Shown here: one piece after another, positions 33,706 through 42,576 of the stretch
How positions within the stretch are numbered: position 1 is the first letter of the stretch
Layout of the letters: each line of letters starts with the position of its first letter
From: an uncultured Dorea sp.
GTDB taxonomy: Bacteria; Bacillota; Clostridia; Lachnospirales; Lachnospiraceae
Assembly (NCBI GenBank): GCA_948602995.1
Contig: CAPEBR010000003.1
Span: 124,001 to 188,000, forward strand
Length of the DNA: 64,000 bases
Reading direction: 5' to 3'
Position numbers and translations under genes: made by a program
The notes under the pieces: generated by a model
Told to the model about the DNA's origin: nothing
The model's input: the letters and a program-made list of their open reading frames with translations, nothing else
The model's database searches: none

Positions 33706-35263
33706 GCTGGGAATTGACGTTGGAGGAACGAACACAGACGCGGTGCTGATTGATGAGAACCTTCATGTAGCAGCGGACATCAAATATCCGACCTCAGGAG
33801 ATATTTACGATGGAATTCTGGGAGCGCTGAGGGAGGTTCTGGCAGTATCTGGAATAAATCGAGAGGAAATTGGGCAGGCCATGCTTGGCACCACCCAGTG
33901 CACCAATGCAATTGTAGAGCGTAAACATCTTGCGCCCATCGGGATTCTGCGTATTGGCGCGCCGGCAACCCTGGGGATTCCTCCTATGGTGGACTGGGAG
34001 GAAGAGGTCAGCAGCATAGCCGCAGGCACAGTCATAGTAGGAGGTGGTTTTGAATACGACGGGAAGGAGCTTGCACCCTTTGACCGGGAGGCTGCCGCAC
34101 AGTTCTTTAGGGAAATGAAAGAAAAGGGCGTGAAATCCATTGCTATTTCCTGTGTATTTTCCACAGTGCGCAGCGAGCACGAGCTGGAGGCGGCAGCGCT
34201 GTGCCGTGAGATCATGGGCGAGGATGTCCATGTATCCATTTCCAGTGAGATCGGTTCCATGGGACTCATTGAAAGAGAAAATGCCACCATTTTAAATGCC
34301 GCCCTCTGGAAGGTGGCGCAGCAGTTTACGGAAGGGTTTGCAAGAAGCCTTGCTAAGGAAGGGGTTGTTAATGCAGACATTTATCTGTCACAGAATGACG
34401 GTACTCTCATGACTATGGAACATGCGAGAAAATATCCCATTCTCACTGTTGCCTGCGGACCGACCAATTCCATCCGTGGGGCGAGCTATTTAAGCGGATT
34501 AAAGGATGCCATCGTGGTGGATGTAGGAGGAACCACCACAGATTTCGGTGTGATACAGAACGGTTTTCCGCGGGAATCCAGTGTGGCAGTGACCATTGGC
34601 GGCGTGCGTACCAATTTCCGCATGCCAGATATTATATCCATAGGCCTCGGAGGGGGTTCCATAGTAAGAGAGCATGAAGATGGCGGGATTACCGTAGGAC
34701 CGGACAGCGTAGGCTATGAGATCACAGAAAAAGCAATGGTATTCGGCGGCCCGGTCATGACTGCAACAGACATAGCGGTGAGGTTAAAGCTGGCAAAGCT
34801 CGGGGATGCTTCAAGAGTGGAGCAGATTCCCCTCCTATTTGCAAAAAAAGCAATGAAGGTGATACATGAGAAGATCGAAGAAGGAATTGATACCATGAAG
34901 GTTACAGGCGCGGACTGCCAGGTGGTTCTGGTAGGCGGCGGTTCCATTATCCTCCCCGAAAAGATCAAGGGAGCATCCGCGGTGAAAAAGCCGGAACATT
35001 TCGGATGCGCAAATGCAATCGGCTCCGCCATCTCCAAAGTAAGCGGAACACTGGAAAAGCTGATGAATTATGACGAGATACCAAGAGACGAAGCGCTCGC
35101 CCGGGCAAAGGAAGAAGCAAAGGAACTGGCAGCGGCAGCAGGCGCAGTACCAGGGACGATCGAAATCATCGAGGTCGAAGATGTGCCCCTGGCATACTAT
35201 CCGGGGAATACAAACCGCGTAAAGATAAAAGCCGCAGGCGAGTTGGGGACGGGGCATTTTTAA
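33698..35263 (+). CDS. Hydantoinase/oxoprolinase family protein
   Basis: A 521-residue actin-fold ATPase of the hydantoinase A/oxoprolinase type: YKLGIDVGGTNTDAVLID phosphate loop, LGTTQCTNAIVERKHL, SSEIGSMGLIERENATILNA, DVGGTTTDFGVI and SIGLGGGSI. The family opens cyclic amides such as hydantoin or 5-oxoproline with ATP; the substrate here is unknown. The ATG at 33698 has AAAGGAGGG upstream. The final residues ELGTGHF and the TAA stop are encoded by the Repeat B palindrome, so the C-terminus has been altered by that element. Confidence 0.9.
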   Translation: MYKLGIDVGGTNTDAVLIDENLHVAADIKYPTSGDIYDGILGALREVLAVSGINREEIGQAMLGTTQCTNAIVERKHLAPIGILRIGAPATLGIPPMVDWEEEVSSIAAGTVIVGGGFEYDGKELAPFDREAAAQFFREMKEKGVKSIAISCVFSTVRSEHELEAAALCREIMGEDVHVSISSEIGSMGLIERENATILNAALWKVAQQFTEGFARSLAKEGVVNADIYLSQNDGTLMTMEHARKYPILTVACGPTNSIRGASYLSGLKDAIVVDVGGTTTDFGVIQNGFPRESSVAVTIGGVRTNFRMPDIISIGLGGGSIVREHEDGGITVGPDSVGYEITEKAMVFGGPVMTATDIAVRLKLAKLGDASRVEQIPLLFAKKAMKVIHEKIEEGIDTMKVTGADCQVVLVGGGSIILPEKIKGASAVKKPEHFGCANAIGSAISKVSGTLEKLMNYDEIPRDEALARAKEEAKELAAAAGAVPGTIEIIEVEDVPLAYYPGNTNRVKIKAAGELGTGHF

Positions 35264-35282
35264 AAATGCCCCGTCCCCAACT
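35239..35282. repeat. Repeat B palindrome, copy 2, between two convergent coding ends
   Basis: Perfect 44-bp palindrome centred at 35260/35261 (TTTTTAAAAA). Each strand reads ...GAG TTG GGG ACG GGG CAT TTT TAA, giving the tail ELGTGHF and a stop to both the hydantoinase (+) and the anti-sigma gene (-). Confidence 0.95.
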
Positions 35283-36747
35283 CAACGAGTCCGATTTCCA
35301 GCCCCTGGTCTGTAAATAAACTGTCTCCATTCATGCTCAGGTACATCTTGTCCAGCTCGTCTTCATTGACTAGCCATGCAAGGCGTACAGTTACGCTTTC
35401 CCCGGGTTTGATTTCTTTAATATAATTTTTTGGATTCTTGTCGCCTGGGATATCGTTATAGGGCATGTCGGATATGCCAGGGGTACTTATGCCAATGTGC
35501 TCATTTTCAACATAATCGCAGGTTTCATCTGTGCGGTCAAAGATTTTGTAGACAGCGCCTTCTTTGATGATCGGAACGGCGTTAACGAAGTAGTGTACGT
35601 TGTGAAGGGTCGTGCTGCCGGTGTTGGTATATTCCGCCTCGGCATACAGAAGTTTTACGGGCTGCTTTTCCGTACGTACAACTTCGGTCATGGTGTCTGT
35701 TCCGTTTCCGTTTTTTATAAAGTTCAGGGTATCAGATGTGAGTTTGCCGTCCGGTCCTGTCAAGTCTTTCCAGCTTTCATAAGTTTCGTCCATAATGGCG
35801 TCTCTGTTGGTGATAAGCGAGAGGTCATCTTCCACCTGCACTTTGGTTATAGATGCTTCCAGGCCGCTGCCTTCAGGCGCTTCGCCAAGGAGGCTGGTAA
35901 GGTCGAACTTGTCGCCTGCCTGATGAACATTTGCCATCTGAGTCTCGTCTGCTTCATCGTAGTAATAATCATCTGCGGCAAGATCATCGTTTCCTTTTTC
36001 ATCTGCTTCTTTGCTGAGAGTGTTTATAATGTCGCTCCAGTGAGTTAGATTTTTTGATGCAACCATCTTTCCAGTGGGGGTCAGATCAGTATTTTCAGCT
36101 ATTTTTATGAGCTCCTCTTTTTCACCGTGTCCCCAGGAGCCAATCATGAGTATCCGGTTTAGTTCTTCATATAGTACGTACAGTTTTCCGTTTCCCCAGT
36201 CTTTGTCGGCAGAGTATCTGACGCGGATATAGACAGCATCGCGCCCGTCTACAGTAAGGGGCTGTGCATCACTAACAAATGACATGGACAAGGGATCAGC
36301 TTCATCTGCCAGTACAGGCTCGCTTATCCAATAGCCGGCGTCATGGCTCTGGTTTACGTAGTATTCTTTTTCCGAACTGTAGGTAAAGCCTTCCGGAATA
36401 TAATTGACTTTCATCTTCACCTCTTCGACCTCTTTTGGCAGCTTCTTTTCAGTGGAAATCTGAAGGGTTCTCTGATATTCCCTTTTTTTATTTAAATGTA
36501 TCTGATAGATCCGTTCAGCGGCAAATACGGTTCCGCTGATACATAGAATTGCAGCTGCCGCAATAGCGGCAATCCGCCGGAAGGTGAGGGGCTTTTTCTT
36601 TCTATGGGTTACGGTGGCATCAGAGTTATTTTGTTGTTTTAGAAATGTTAATGTTTCTTCTGTCCGCTTTTTCACTATATCTGATGCCGTCGTATTTTTA
36701 TAAATATCACGTATTTTCTGTTCGTTGCCGTGGTTCTCTGTTTTCAT
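35260..36747 (-). CDS. Membrane-anchored anti-sigma-like protein (DUF4179/DUF4367-type)
   Basis: A 495-residue protein with a cytoplasmic N-terminus (about 1-55), one membrane helix (FRRIAAIAAAAILCISGTVFA, about 53-74) and a large extracytoplasmic part. Features: NYIPEGFTYSSEKEYY, WGNGKLYVLYEELNRILMIGS and NTDLTPTGKMV, resembling DUF4367-like sensor domains, then a beta-rich region (AEAEYTNTGSTTLHNVHYFVNAVPI) like DUF4352. It overlaps the sigma gene by 4 bp, the usual anti-sigma layout. AAGGAGG precedes the ATG. The last seven residues come from Repeat B. Confidence 0.85.
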   Translation of the reverse strand: MKTENHGNEQKIRDIYKNTTASDIVKKRTEETLTFLKQQNNSDATVTHRKKKPLTFRRIAAIAAAAILCISGTVFAAERIYQIHLNKKREYQRTLQISTEKKLPKEVEEVKMKVNYIPEGFTYSSEKEYYVNQSHDAGYWISEPVLADEADPLSMSFVSDAQPLTVDGRDAVYIRVRYSADKDWGNGKLYVLYEELNRILMIGSWGHGEKEELIKIAENTDLTPTGKMVASKNLTHWSDIINTLSKEADEKGNDDLAADDYYYDEADETQMANVHQAGDKFDLTSLLGEAPEGSGLEASITKVQVEDDLSLITNRDAIMDETYESWKDLTGPDGKLTSDTLNFIKNGNGTDTMTEVVRTEKQPVKLLYAEAEYTNTGSTTLHNVHYFVNAVPIIKEGAVYKIFDRTDETCDYVENEHIGISTPGISDMPYNDIPGDKNPKNYIKEIKPGESVTVRLAWLVNEDELDKMYLSMNGDSLFTDQGLEIGLVELGTGHF

Positions 36748-37238
36748 AAGAATTTTAATACCTCCTTCCGTCCTCTTGCGAGACGTTGCTTTACTGTGTT
36801 CTCCGAGATCTCAAGAATCTGGGAGATTTCCCGGATGCTGTAGCTGTCGCCATAATATAATGCCATAACAATACGGTTCTTCTCGCCAAGATTTTGTATC
36901 ATTGACTTGAACATAATGTTTGCCTCCATAGTTTCCGCACCGGGCTCGGGGATCTGCTCAAGACTTTCTAGTGGGCGGCTTTTCCGCAGTATGTCGCTGC
37001 ATTTATTGATAAGGATCCGGATCATCCAGGTCTTAAAGTATTTTGGCTCTTTTAAATCTTCAAGCTTTTCAAAGCCGGTAAGAAGTGTTTCCTGGATGGC
37101 GTCCGCAGCATCCTCATCATTGTACAGCCTGCTTCGGGCAACCCGGTAGAAGGAATCCTGGTAAATGCGGATCAGTTCGCCGTATGCACCGGCATCCCCA
37201 TGCTGTGCCTGTTTTACTAAATTAATCATTTTGTGCAT
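36744..37238 (-). CDS. RNA polymerase sigma-70 factor, ECF subfamily
   Basis: A 164-residue ECF sigma factor with region 2 (AYGELIRIYQDSFYRVARSRLYNDEDAADAIQETLL, about 20-55) and region 4 (GEKNRIVMALYYGDSYSIREISQILEISENTVKQRLARGRKEV, about 115-160). It should direct polymerase to stress promoters and be held by the membrane protein encoded downstream. Two starts are possible: ATG at 37238, two bases after GGAG, and ATG at 37229 with better spacing (product three residues shorter). Confidence 0.92.
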   Translation of the reverse strand: MHKMINLVKQAQHGDAGAYGELIRIYQDSFYRVARSRLYNDEDAADAIQETLLTGFEKLEDLKEPKYFKTWMIRILINKCSDILRKSRPLESLEQIPEPGAETMEANIMFKSMIQNLGEKNRIVMALYYGDSYSIREISQILEISENTVKQRLARGRKEVLKFL

Positions 37239-37342
37239 GTCTCCATGTTTTCTGAATTGTGATTACCATAATAGCTATTATACTTATTAGATGCTGAAAA
37301 AGAAGAAAAAGTGACGAATAATAATATTAATTTTTAAAATAA

Positions 37343-37372
37343 TTGTAAGACAGAGGTCTGTTGTTGTATAAT
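37343..37372 (+). promoter_or_regulatory. Vegetative-type promoter of the lipoprotein gene
   Basis: TTGTAA at 37343-37348 and TATAAT at 37367-37372, spacer 18 bp, about 100 bp before the lipoprotein start, in the gap divergent from the sigma gene. Confidence 0.6.
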
Positions 37373-37474
37373 TAGAAAAACAGAAATAGAGATACTTGTA
37401 TGGAGGCAGGGGACGTTCCCGTATCAGGACAGGAAGACCGTATAAGTAAGTAGTTGGAAACAGGAGGACACATT

Positions 37475-38884
37475 ATGAAAAACAGAAGCAATGTGGGATA
37501 CAAGGCTGCAAGGATATTTCTGGCAGCGGGGGCGGCCGTGCTTTTCTTTACAGGCTGTAAAGGAAAGCCTACAGCAGTAGATATTATGAAGGAAGCAGTA
37601 AAGAATACGAATAAAGCAGAATCATTTTCCGGAAAAATGGTTCTGGATGCGGGAATCGACATGAAGGAAAGCGGTATGTCCCTGGGGCTTGACATGAATA
37701 TGGACATGGACATAGAGGCAGTAAAAAAGACAGGCGCCTGCCATCTGAAGGGTGGCGTAAAGACTGGTCTGGCTGATATGCAGGTAAACATGGAAGTATT
37801 CAATGTGCCGGGGGAGGATGAATCCGGATTCATTACCTATATGAATGTTGCAGATACATGGACAAAAGCAAAAAGCGTAGAAATGGATGAAGAAAAGAAC
37901 ATTGCCGCCCTTATGAACCTGGAGAGTTATATAAAGAACGGGAGCAGGCTCGAACTTGAGAAAGATACAAGGAAAGAGGAAGGCGGAGAGGTATATGTTA
38001 TCAAGACATCGGCCGGCGGGAGCGGTTTCGGAAGCGCCGGGGCGATTCTGGGGCGCCTTTTTGGGAATTCTGGAGACGGGTTTGATTTAAAGGATGTGAA
38101 AATGAATGTAACCTTCAAAATTTACAAAGAAACCATGCTTCCAGAATCCGTTTCTATGTCACTTACCGGAAGCGAAGGAGCCGGGCTTGTCATTCCGGTA
38201 CCGGGTAATGCATTAAATGAGGTTTCTTTAAAGAATATAAGCTTTCTCCTTTCCTTTAAGGAATTTGATACGGTTGGGGAGATCCGGGTGCCGGAAGAAG
38301 CACTTGGGGCGCAGGCGGATCCCACAGGTATTATGAGCGGTCTGGAAGAGAAAGTTCCAGGAGAGGAAGAGCCGGAAGAGGAAGAGATGCCAGAGCTTCA
38401 GAAGGACAGTGAAGGAAACTATATACTGACGGACTGGGAAAATAAAAAGAAGATTGCGATTCCTGCCCGGGAAGGAATGGAGGTGGATCAGTACTCCACA
38501 AATACAAATATTACTTTTTACAAAGACGGGAACCAGCCGTACAGTGCCTCCTATTCGCTGGAAACGCTTTATGAAAAAGAGGATGAGGAGTTCTATGCAG
38601 GATTTAAGGAGAGTGCAAAAGAGATGTATGAGACGATAGATGGCTACAGTGATATTGAGTATCATAAGAAAAAGGAAATAAAATCAGGAGACAGGACGAT
38701 AAAGTATGTAAGTCTTTCTTATACATATGAAGATTCGTTATACGAAAATGAGGTCTATGCGTGGACGGTTATAGACGATGGATCCCTGCTTGCATGCGAT
38801 ATCCAGGAACATTCTGAAAAGAAAGGGCATTATGCCATAGATGAAGAGGTCATCAGCGAGCTTTTTGATGGAATTAAGTATTGA
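37475..38884 (+). CDS. Putative lipoprotein, LolA/LppX-like fold possible
   Basis: A 469-residue lipoprotein: basic start, hydrophobic core ARIFLAAGAAVLFFTGC with lipobox cysteine near residue 28. Residues about 35-270 (MKEAVKNTNKAESFSGKMVL, MDMDIEAVKKTGACHLKG, TWTKAKSVEMDEE) look like the DUF6612 / LppX-type beta half-barrel lipoproteins of Firmicutes; an acidic proline-rich linker (GEEEPEEEEMPEL near 295) precedes a second domain (about 305-469). Function unknown. The ATG at 37475 with CAGGAGGACACATT is preferred over 37454. Confidence 0.75.
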   Translation: MKNRSNVGYKAARIFLAAGAAVLFFTGCKGKPTAVDIMKEAVKNTNKAESFSGKMVLDAGIDMKESGMSLGLDMNMDMDIEAVKKTGACHLKGGVKTGLADMQVNMEVFNVPGEDESGFITYMNVADTWTKAKSVEMDEEKNIAALMNLESYIKNGSRLELEKDTRKEEGGEVYVIKTSAGGSGFGSAGAILGRLFGNSGDGFDLKDVKMNVTFKIYKETMLPESVSMSLTGSEGAGLVIPVPGNALNEVSLKNISFLLSFKEFDTVGEIRVPEEALGAQADPTGIMSGLEEKVPGEEEPEEEEMPELQKDSEGNYILTDWENKKKIAIPAREGMEVDQYSTNTNITFYKDGNQPYSASYSLETLYEKEDEEFYAGFKESAKEMYETIDGYSDIEYHKKKEIKSGDRTIKYVSLSYTYEDSLYENEVYAWTVIDDGSLLACDIQEHSEKKGHYAIDEEVISELFDGIKY

Positions 38885-38970
38885 CATTTCCCAATATTAG
38901 TGGTAAAAATGTACTATGTGGCAGTTGAGTAAGGGAATTAGCCTGCCGCATTATAGCAATATGAACAAAG

Positions 38971-39140
38971 AAGCTTGATAGAGGCGCGGATTTCATGAGT
39001 AGCCGGGAACGACGGTCAGGGGGACTGTTCCCGGGAAAAGGGAAAGCCGCCGAAGAGGTGCTGTACCCCATATATCACCTCTGGGACGTATGCAGAATAT
39101 GCTGCGGACTGTCACATCAGTGGAGCGCTATCGTAGTATG
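38971..39140 (+). promoter_or_regulatory. Lysine riboswitch (L-box)
   Basis: The 394-bp gap holds the conserved L-box blocks in order: AGAGGCGCGGATTTCATGAG with AGTAG at 38980-39003, a GC-rich arm GGGAAC/GTTCCC, GGGAAAGCCGCCGAAG at 39039-39055, a stem AGAGGTG/CACCTCT, and CTGTCACATCAGTGGAGCGC at 39108-39127 followed by TATC. GATAG (38977-38981) and CTATC (39128-39132) close the aptamer. It should bind lysine and turn down the downstream transporter gene. Confidence 0.9.
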
Positions 39141-39193
39141 ACGGATATATTTGTTGAATGATTATGATTTCGTAAATATAAAGCTGCAGATTA

Positions 39194-39236
39194 TGCCATG
39201 AGCGCGCCCGGGAGAGCATTGTTCATGGTATTTTTA
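39194..39236 (+). terminator. Putative riboswitch-controlled terminator
   Basis: CCATGA ... TCATGG stem followed by TATTTTTATTG, 55 bp after the lysine aptamer and 43 bp before the transporter start. An alternative pairing with the 3' part of the aptamer would make this the expression platform; this is inference. Confidence 0.5.
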
Positions 39237-39278
39237 TTGTTAAAAAACTATTTATTGAAAAAGAAAGGACATGAGAAG

Positions 39279-40889
39279 ATGAAGAGCAGAAAGAAAACAT
39301 TATGGGGTGCACTTGCATTTTTATGTATTTTGATGTGCAGCGCCATAACCGCTTTCGCGGCAGATGAAGCGGCGGAGTACGTGCCTGATATGTACGCAAC
39401 CTTCTGGGGCCTGATCCCTCCGGTAGTTGCCATTGTACTGGCACTGATTACAAAGGAGGTATACAGTTCCCTGTTTGTAGGAATTCTGATTGGAGGACTG
39501 TTTTATTCAGGCTTCCAGTTTGAGAGGACAGTTACCCATGTATTTCAGGATGGTATTGTGGGAGTGCTGTCTGATGCCTATAATGTAGGTATCCTGGTAT
39601 TCCTGGTAATTCTGGGAATTATGGTATGTATGATGAATAAGGCGGGAGGTTCAGCGGCATTTGGTCGGTGGGCAAGTGTGCATATTAAGTCCCGTGCAGG
39701 GGCTCAGCTTGCAACAATCGCGCTGGGCGTGCTGATCTTTATTGACGATTACTTTAACTGTCTGACAGTAGGAAGCGTGATGCGTCCGGTTGCAGACAAA
39801 CACAATGTATCCAGGGCAAAGCTTTCCTATCTGATTGATGCTACGGCGGCTCCGATATGTATTATAGCGCCGATTTCCTCCTGGGCGGCAGCAGTTACGG
39901 GCTTTGTGGAGGGAGAGGATGGATTTTCTATCTTTATCCGTGCAATTCCGTATAATTATTATGCGCTTCTTACGATTGTTATGATGATTGTATGTGTTCT
40001 TCTGAAGATCGAATACGGCCCAATGAAGCTTCACGAGGACAATGCAATAAAAGGAGATCTGTATACAACGCCGGACAGACCATATGCGAATGCAGAGGAG
40101 GATGTTGTAGAGAGCAGAGGAAGTATGATTGATCTTGTATTCCCGGTTCTTGTACTGATTGTCTGCTGTGTGATCGGAATGATTTATACAGGCGGATTCT
40201 TCAGCGGGGCAGGTTTTGTAGAGGCATTTTCAGGCAGTGATGCATCAGTAGGTCTGATGCTCGGAAGCTTCTTTGCATTTATTATAACGATTGTATTCTA
40301 CGGAATCAGAAGGGTATTAAAGTTCGGCGAATCCATGGCATGTATTCCGGACGGTTTCAAGGCAATGGTTCCGGCAATTCTGATCCTGACACTGGCATGG
40401 ACGCTGAAAGCCATGACGGACAGCCTGGGAGCGGCTGAATATGTGGAAATGGTCATGAAATCTGCCTCAGAAGATCTTGTAAGGCTTCTTCCGGCAATAA
40501 TTTTCGTGGTTGGATGCCTGCTTGCGTTTGCAACTGGTACCTCATGGGGAACCTTTGGAATCCTGATTCCGATCGTTGTAGGAGTATTTATTGGAAAGGA
40601 TGAAACCATGATGATTATGTCCATCTCTGCATGTATGGCAGGGGCGGTATGCGGCGACCACTGTTCCCCGATCTCGGATACGACCATTATGGCATCCGCA
40701 GGGGCACAATGTAATCATGTAAACCATGTTTCGACCCAGCTGCCATATGCAGTTACCGTGGCGGCTGTGTCATTCGTAACCTACGCAATTGCCGGATTTG
40801 TCAGAAACCCAGTTTTCTGTCTGCTGATTGGAATTGTACTGATGGTCTTAGTATTAATTCTTATGAAGGCCTTTTCAGAACGGAAATAG
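39279..40889 (+). CDS. NhaC-family transporter, probable lysine transporter (LysW-like)
   Basis: A 536-residue polytopic membrane protein of the Na+/H+ antiporter NhaC superfamily, about 11-12 helices, with FIDDYFNCLTVGSVMRPV, DATAAPICIIAPISSWAA and ATGTSWGTFGILIPI plus GDHCSPISDTTIMASAGA motifs. An extra signal-like N-terminus ends in ITAFAADEA (about residue 25). Control by a lysine riboswitch identifies it as a lysine-regulated transporter, as described for the NhaC-type LysW group; transport itself is inferred. The ATG at 39279 follows AAAGAAAGGACATGAGA. Confidence 0.88.
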   Translation: MKSRKKTLWGALAFLCILMCSAITAFAADEAAEYVPDMYATFWGLIPPVVAIVLALITKEVYSSLFVGILIGGLFYSGFQFERTVTHVFQDGIVGVLSDAYNVGILVFLVILGIMVCMMNKAGGSAAFGRWASVHIKSRAGAQLATIALGVLIFIDDYFNCLTVGSVMRPVADKHNVSRAKLSYLIDATAAPICIIAPISSWAAAVTGFVEGEDGFSIFIRAIPYNYYALLTIVMMIVCVLLKIEYGPMKLHEDNAIKGDLYTTPDRPYANAEEDVVESRGSMIDLVFPVLVLIVCCVIGMIYTGGFFSGAGFVEAFSGSDASVGLMLGSFFAFIITIVFYGIRRVLKFGESMACIPDGFKAMVPAILILTLAWTLKAMTDSLGAAEYVEMVMKSASEDLVRLLPAIIFVVGCLLAFATGTSWGTFGILIPIVVGVFIGKDETMMIMSISACMAGAVCGDHCSPISDTTIMASAGAQCNHVNHVSTQLPYAVTVAAVSFVTYAIAGFVRNPVFCLLIGIVLMVLVLILMKAFSERK

Positions 40890-40910
40890 AGCAGAAATTA
40901 TTTTTTATAG

Positions 40911-40939
40911 GCGCTGAATAATGTATTGTTATTCAGCGC
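40911..40939. terminator. Probable terminator after the lysine transporter gene
   Basis: GCGCTGAATAA / TTATTCAGCGC perfect 11-bp stem with TGTATTG loop. The T-run lies on the 5' side (ATTATTTTTTATA), so it reads better as a terminator for the minus strand; on the plus strand only TTAATTGTT follows. Confidence 0.5.
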
Positions 40940-40947
40940 TTAATTGT

Positions 40948-41111
40948 TAGAGCGTGTTTGAAAATTGCTTTCTGCAAGATGTCGTCCCAGTTTGCATCAG
41001 ATTTTATGCTGGATTTAGGAGGTGTAGCGGGCTACATTGACTAAATTCAGCATAAAATCTGGTGTAAAGTGGGGCGGCAGATTGTAGGAATGAATTTTCA
41101 AACACGCTCTA
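40948..41111. mobile_element. MITE-like 164-bp palindromic element
   Basis: Perfect 19-bp terminal inverted repeats TAGAGCGTGTTTGAAAATT at both ends and a largely self-complementary interior (GCATCAGATTTTATGCTG / CAGCATAAAATCTGGTG; GTAGCGGGCTAC at the centre). No open frame. Ends in TA on both sides, which may be the target duplication. It lies in the 324-bp gap before the MFS gene. Confidence 0.75.
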
Positions 41112-41213
41112 GGGCAAACTTTATGGATTGTCCTCTATTTGTGGTTTTACCTTGCAATAATCCGAAAATAGAAAACTTGATCTGCAAAAATAAAAAAGGT
41201 GGGAACAAAGAGG

Positions 41214-42440
41214 ATGAAAGAACATAAGATCGTGCGTTACTTGCTGCAGGGACGTATATTTACTAATATTGGAGACAGCATCTTATATATGTTGGTAATC
41301 TGGCGTCTGAGTAAGGAACTTTCGTCACCTGTCTTGCTTTCGATCGCCTTTGCGACACTGGCAATCGTGGATGCATTAACAGTATTTATAGGACCACTGG
41401 TTGATTCAACAGTGCCTAAACAGAATTTATTTTGGATGAGCCGTTTTCAGATGGTATGTACAGTGTGCCTGATCATCCTATTGTTCTTCGTTAAATTAAA
41501 CATTCATCAGCATGGAGTAGTGCTATTAGTGGTATTGTTATTGACATATATAGCATCAGCAGTTATATATCCATCAGGAGAAAAGCTTATTCCGCTGCTG
41601 GTCAGTGATGATGAGTTATTACATACAAATGGTTTGTTCCATACAAGTGAGAAGGTGCTGGATGTTGCTTTTAATGCAGTTTCAGCTTTTATGATTAGCT
41701 TTTTTAGAGAGGATGTCATTGTTTTACTCATAATAATATTTTTTTTGCTGGCAACTAGATTTCATAGAATCGTAGCTTATTATTATGAGAGCATGCAAAG
41801 GGATAATTTTTCCGGATATAAAAAAGAAAGATACTCAATCCCTAAATATGTGGAGGAATTAAAAACAGGTATTCGGGAAATAAAAAAACATACCGAAATA
41901 ATATTGCTATTCTTTCCATTAAGTATAATTAATATGTTTTATGGTATAGCAATGGTTGGTTTGCCCAGAGTTGCCGAAGTATATATTAGTGATATGGCAT
42001 ATGGTTATGGAAGCTTACTAATGAGCGCATCCCTGGGCGGTATTTTAGGCTCTTGTTTGATTTGTAAGTTTCCTAAAAGTATTTATGCGCCGAAAAAGTA
42101 TTCAAAGATATTTTTATTCATAGCAGGATCAGCATGGCTAATAATGTCAATAATAATAAAATATAATTTTTTGTTTGCGTTCTTATTTATTTTTATTAGT
42201 AATTGCGGAATAAATATGATGAATGTAATGTTTACATCTATTATTCAAAAGGAAATTGATGCATCTCTTTTAGGAAGAGTTTCCACATTTACGGAAAGTT
42301 TAGTTTCCATAATTATTCCTCTTGGTAATTTGATGGGAGGAGTTGTTTTGGTACTATTTAACCCTCTGCTGTCACAAATTCTATATGGTATTGTTATGAT
42401 TTTATGTGGTATATTGATCTTCCCCAGTAGAATACGATAA
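41214..42440 (+). CDS. Major facilitator superfamily transporter
   Basis: A 408-residue membrane protein with about 10-12 helices. It resembles the enterobactin-exporter/macrolide-efflux-like MFS group: FTNIGDSILYMLVIWRLSKEL at the N-terminus, ALTVFIGPLVDSTVPKQNLFWMSR (conserved loop 2-3) and GLPRVAEVYISDMAYGYGSLLMSASLGGILGS at the start of the second half. Base composition becomes clearly more AT-rich than neighbours from about 41700, suggesting recent transfer. The ATG at 41214 is preferred over GTG at 41199, which overlaps the ribosome site AGGTGGG. Confidence 0.82.
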   Translation: MKEHKIVRYLLQGRIFTNIGDSILYMLVIWRLSKELSSPVLLSIAFATLAIVDALTVFIGPLVDSTVPKQNLFWMSRFQMVCTVCLIILLFFVKLNIHQHGVVLLVVLLLTYIASAVIYPSGEKLIPLLVSDDELLHTNGLFHTSEKVLDVAFNAVSAFMISFFREDVIVLLIIIFFLLATRFHRIVAYYYESMQRDNFSGYKKERYSIPKYVEELKTGIREIKKHTEIILLFFPLSIINMFYGIAMVGLPRVAEVYISDMAYGYGSLLMSASLGGILGSCLICKFPKSIYAPKKYSKIFLFIAGSAWLIMSIIIKYNFLFAFLFIFISNCGINMMNVMFTSIIQKEIDASLLGRVSTFTESLVSIIIPLGNLMGGVVLVLFNPLLSQILYGIVMILCGILIFPSRIR

Positions 42441-42447
42441 ATAAGCA

Positions 42448-42485
42448 TTGGGGACGGGGCATTTTTAAAAATGCCCCGTCCCCAA
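42448..42485. repeat. Repeat B palindrome, copy 3
   Basis: Perfect 38-bp palindrome TTGGGGACGGGGCATTTTT plus its reverse complement, eight bases after the MFS stop codon. A second hairpin GTAAAATTGG / CCAATTTTAC follows at about 42526-42563 before the protease gene. Confidence 0.9.
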
Positions 42486-42576
42486 CTTTTTTTGCGAATC
42501 TGACATTCCCACTTGTAGACAGCGGTAAAATTGGATAAAATAGGAACAGACCCAATTTTACTTTTGAAAGGAGCAT

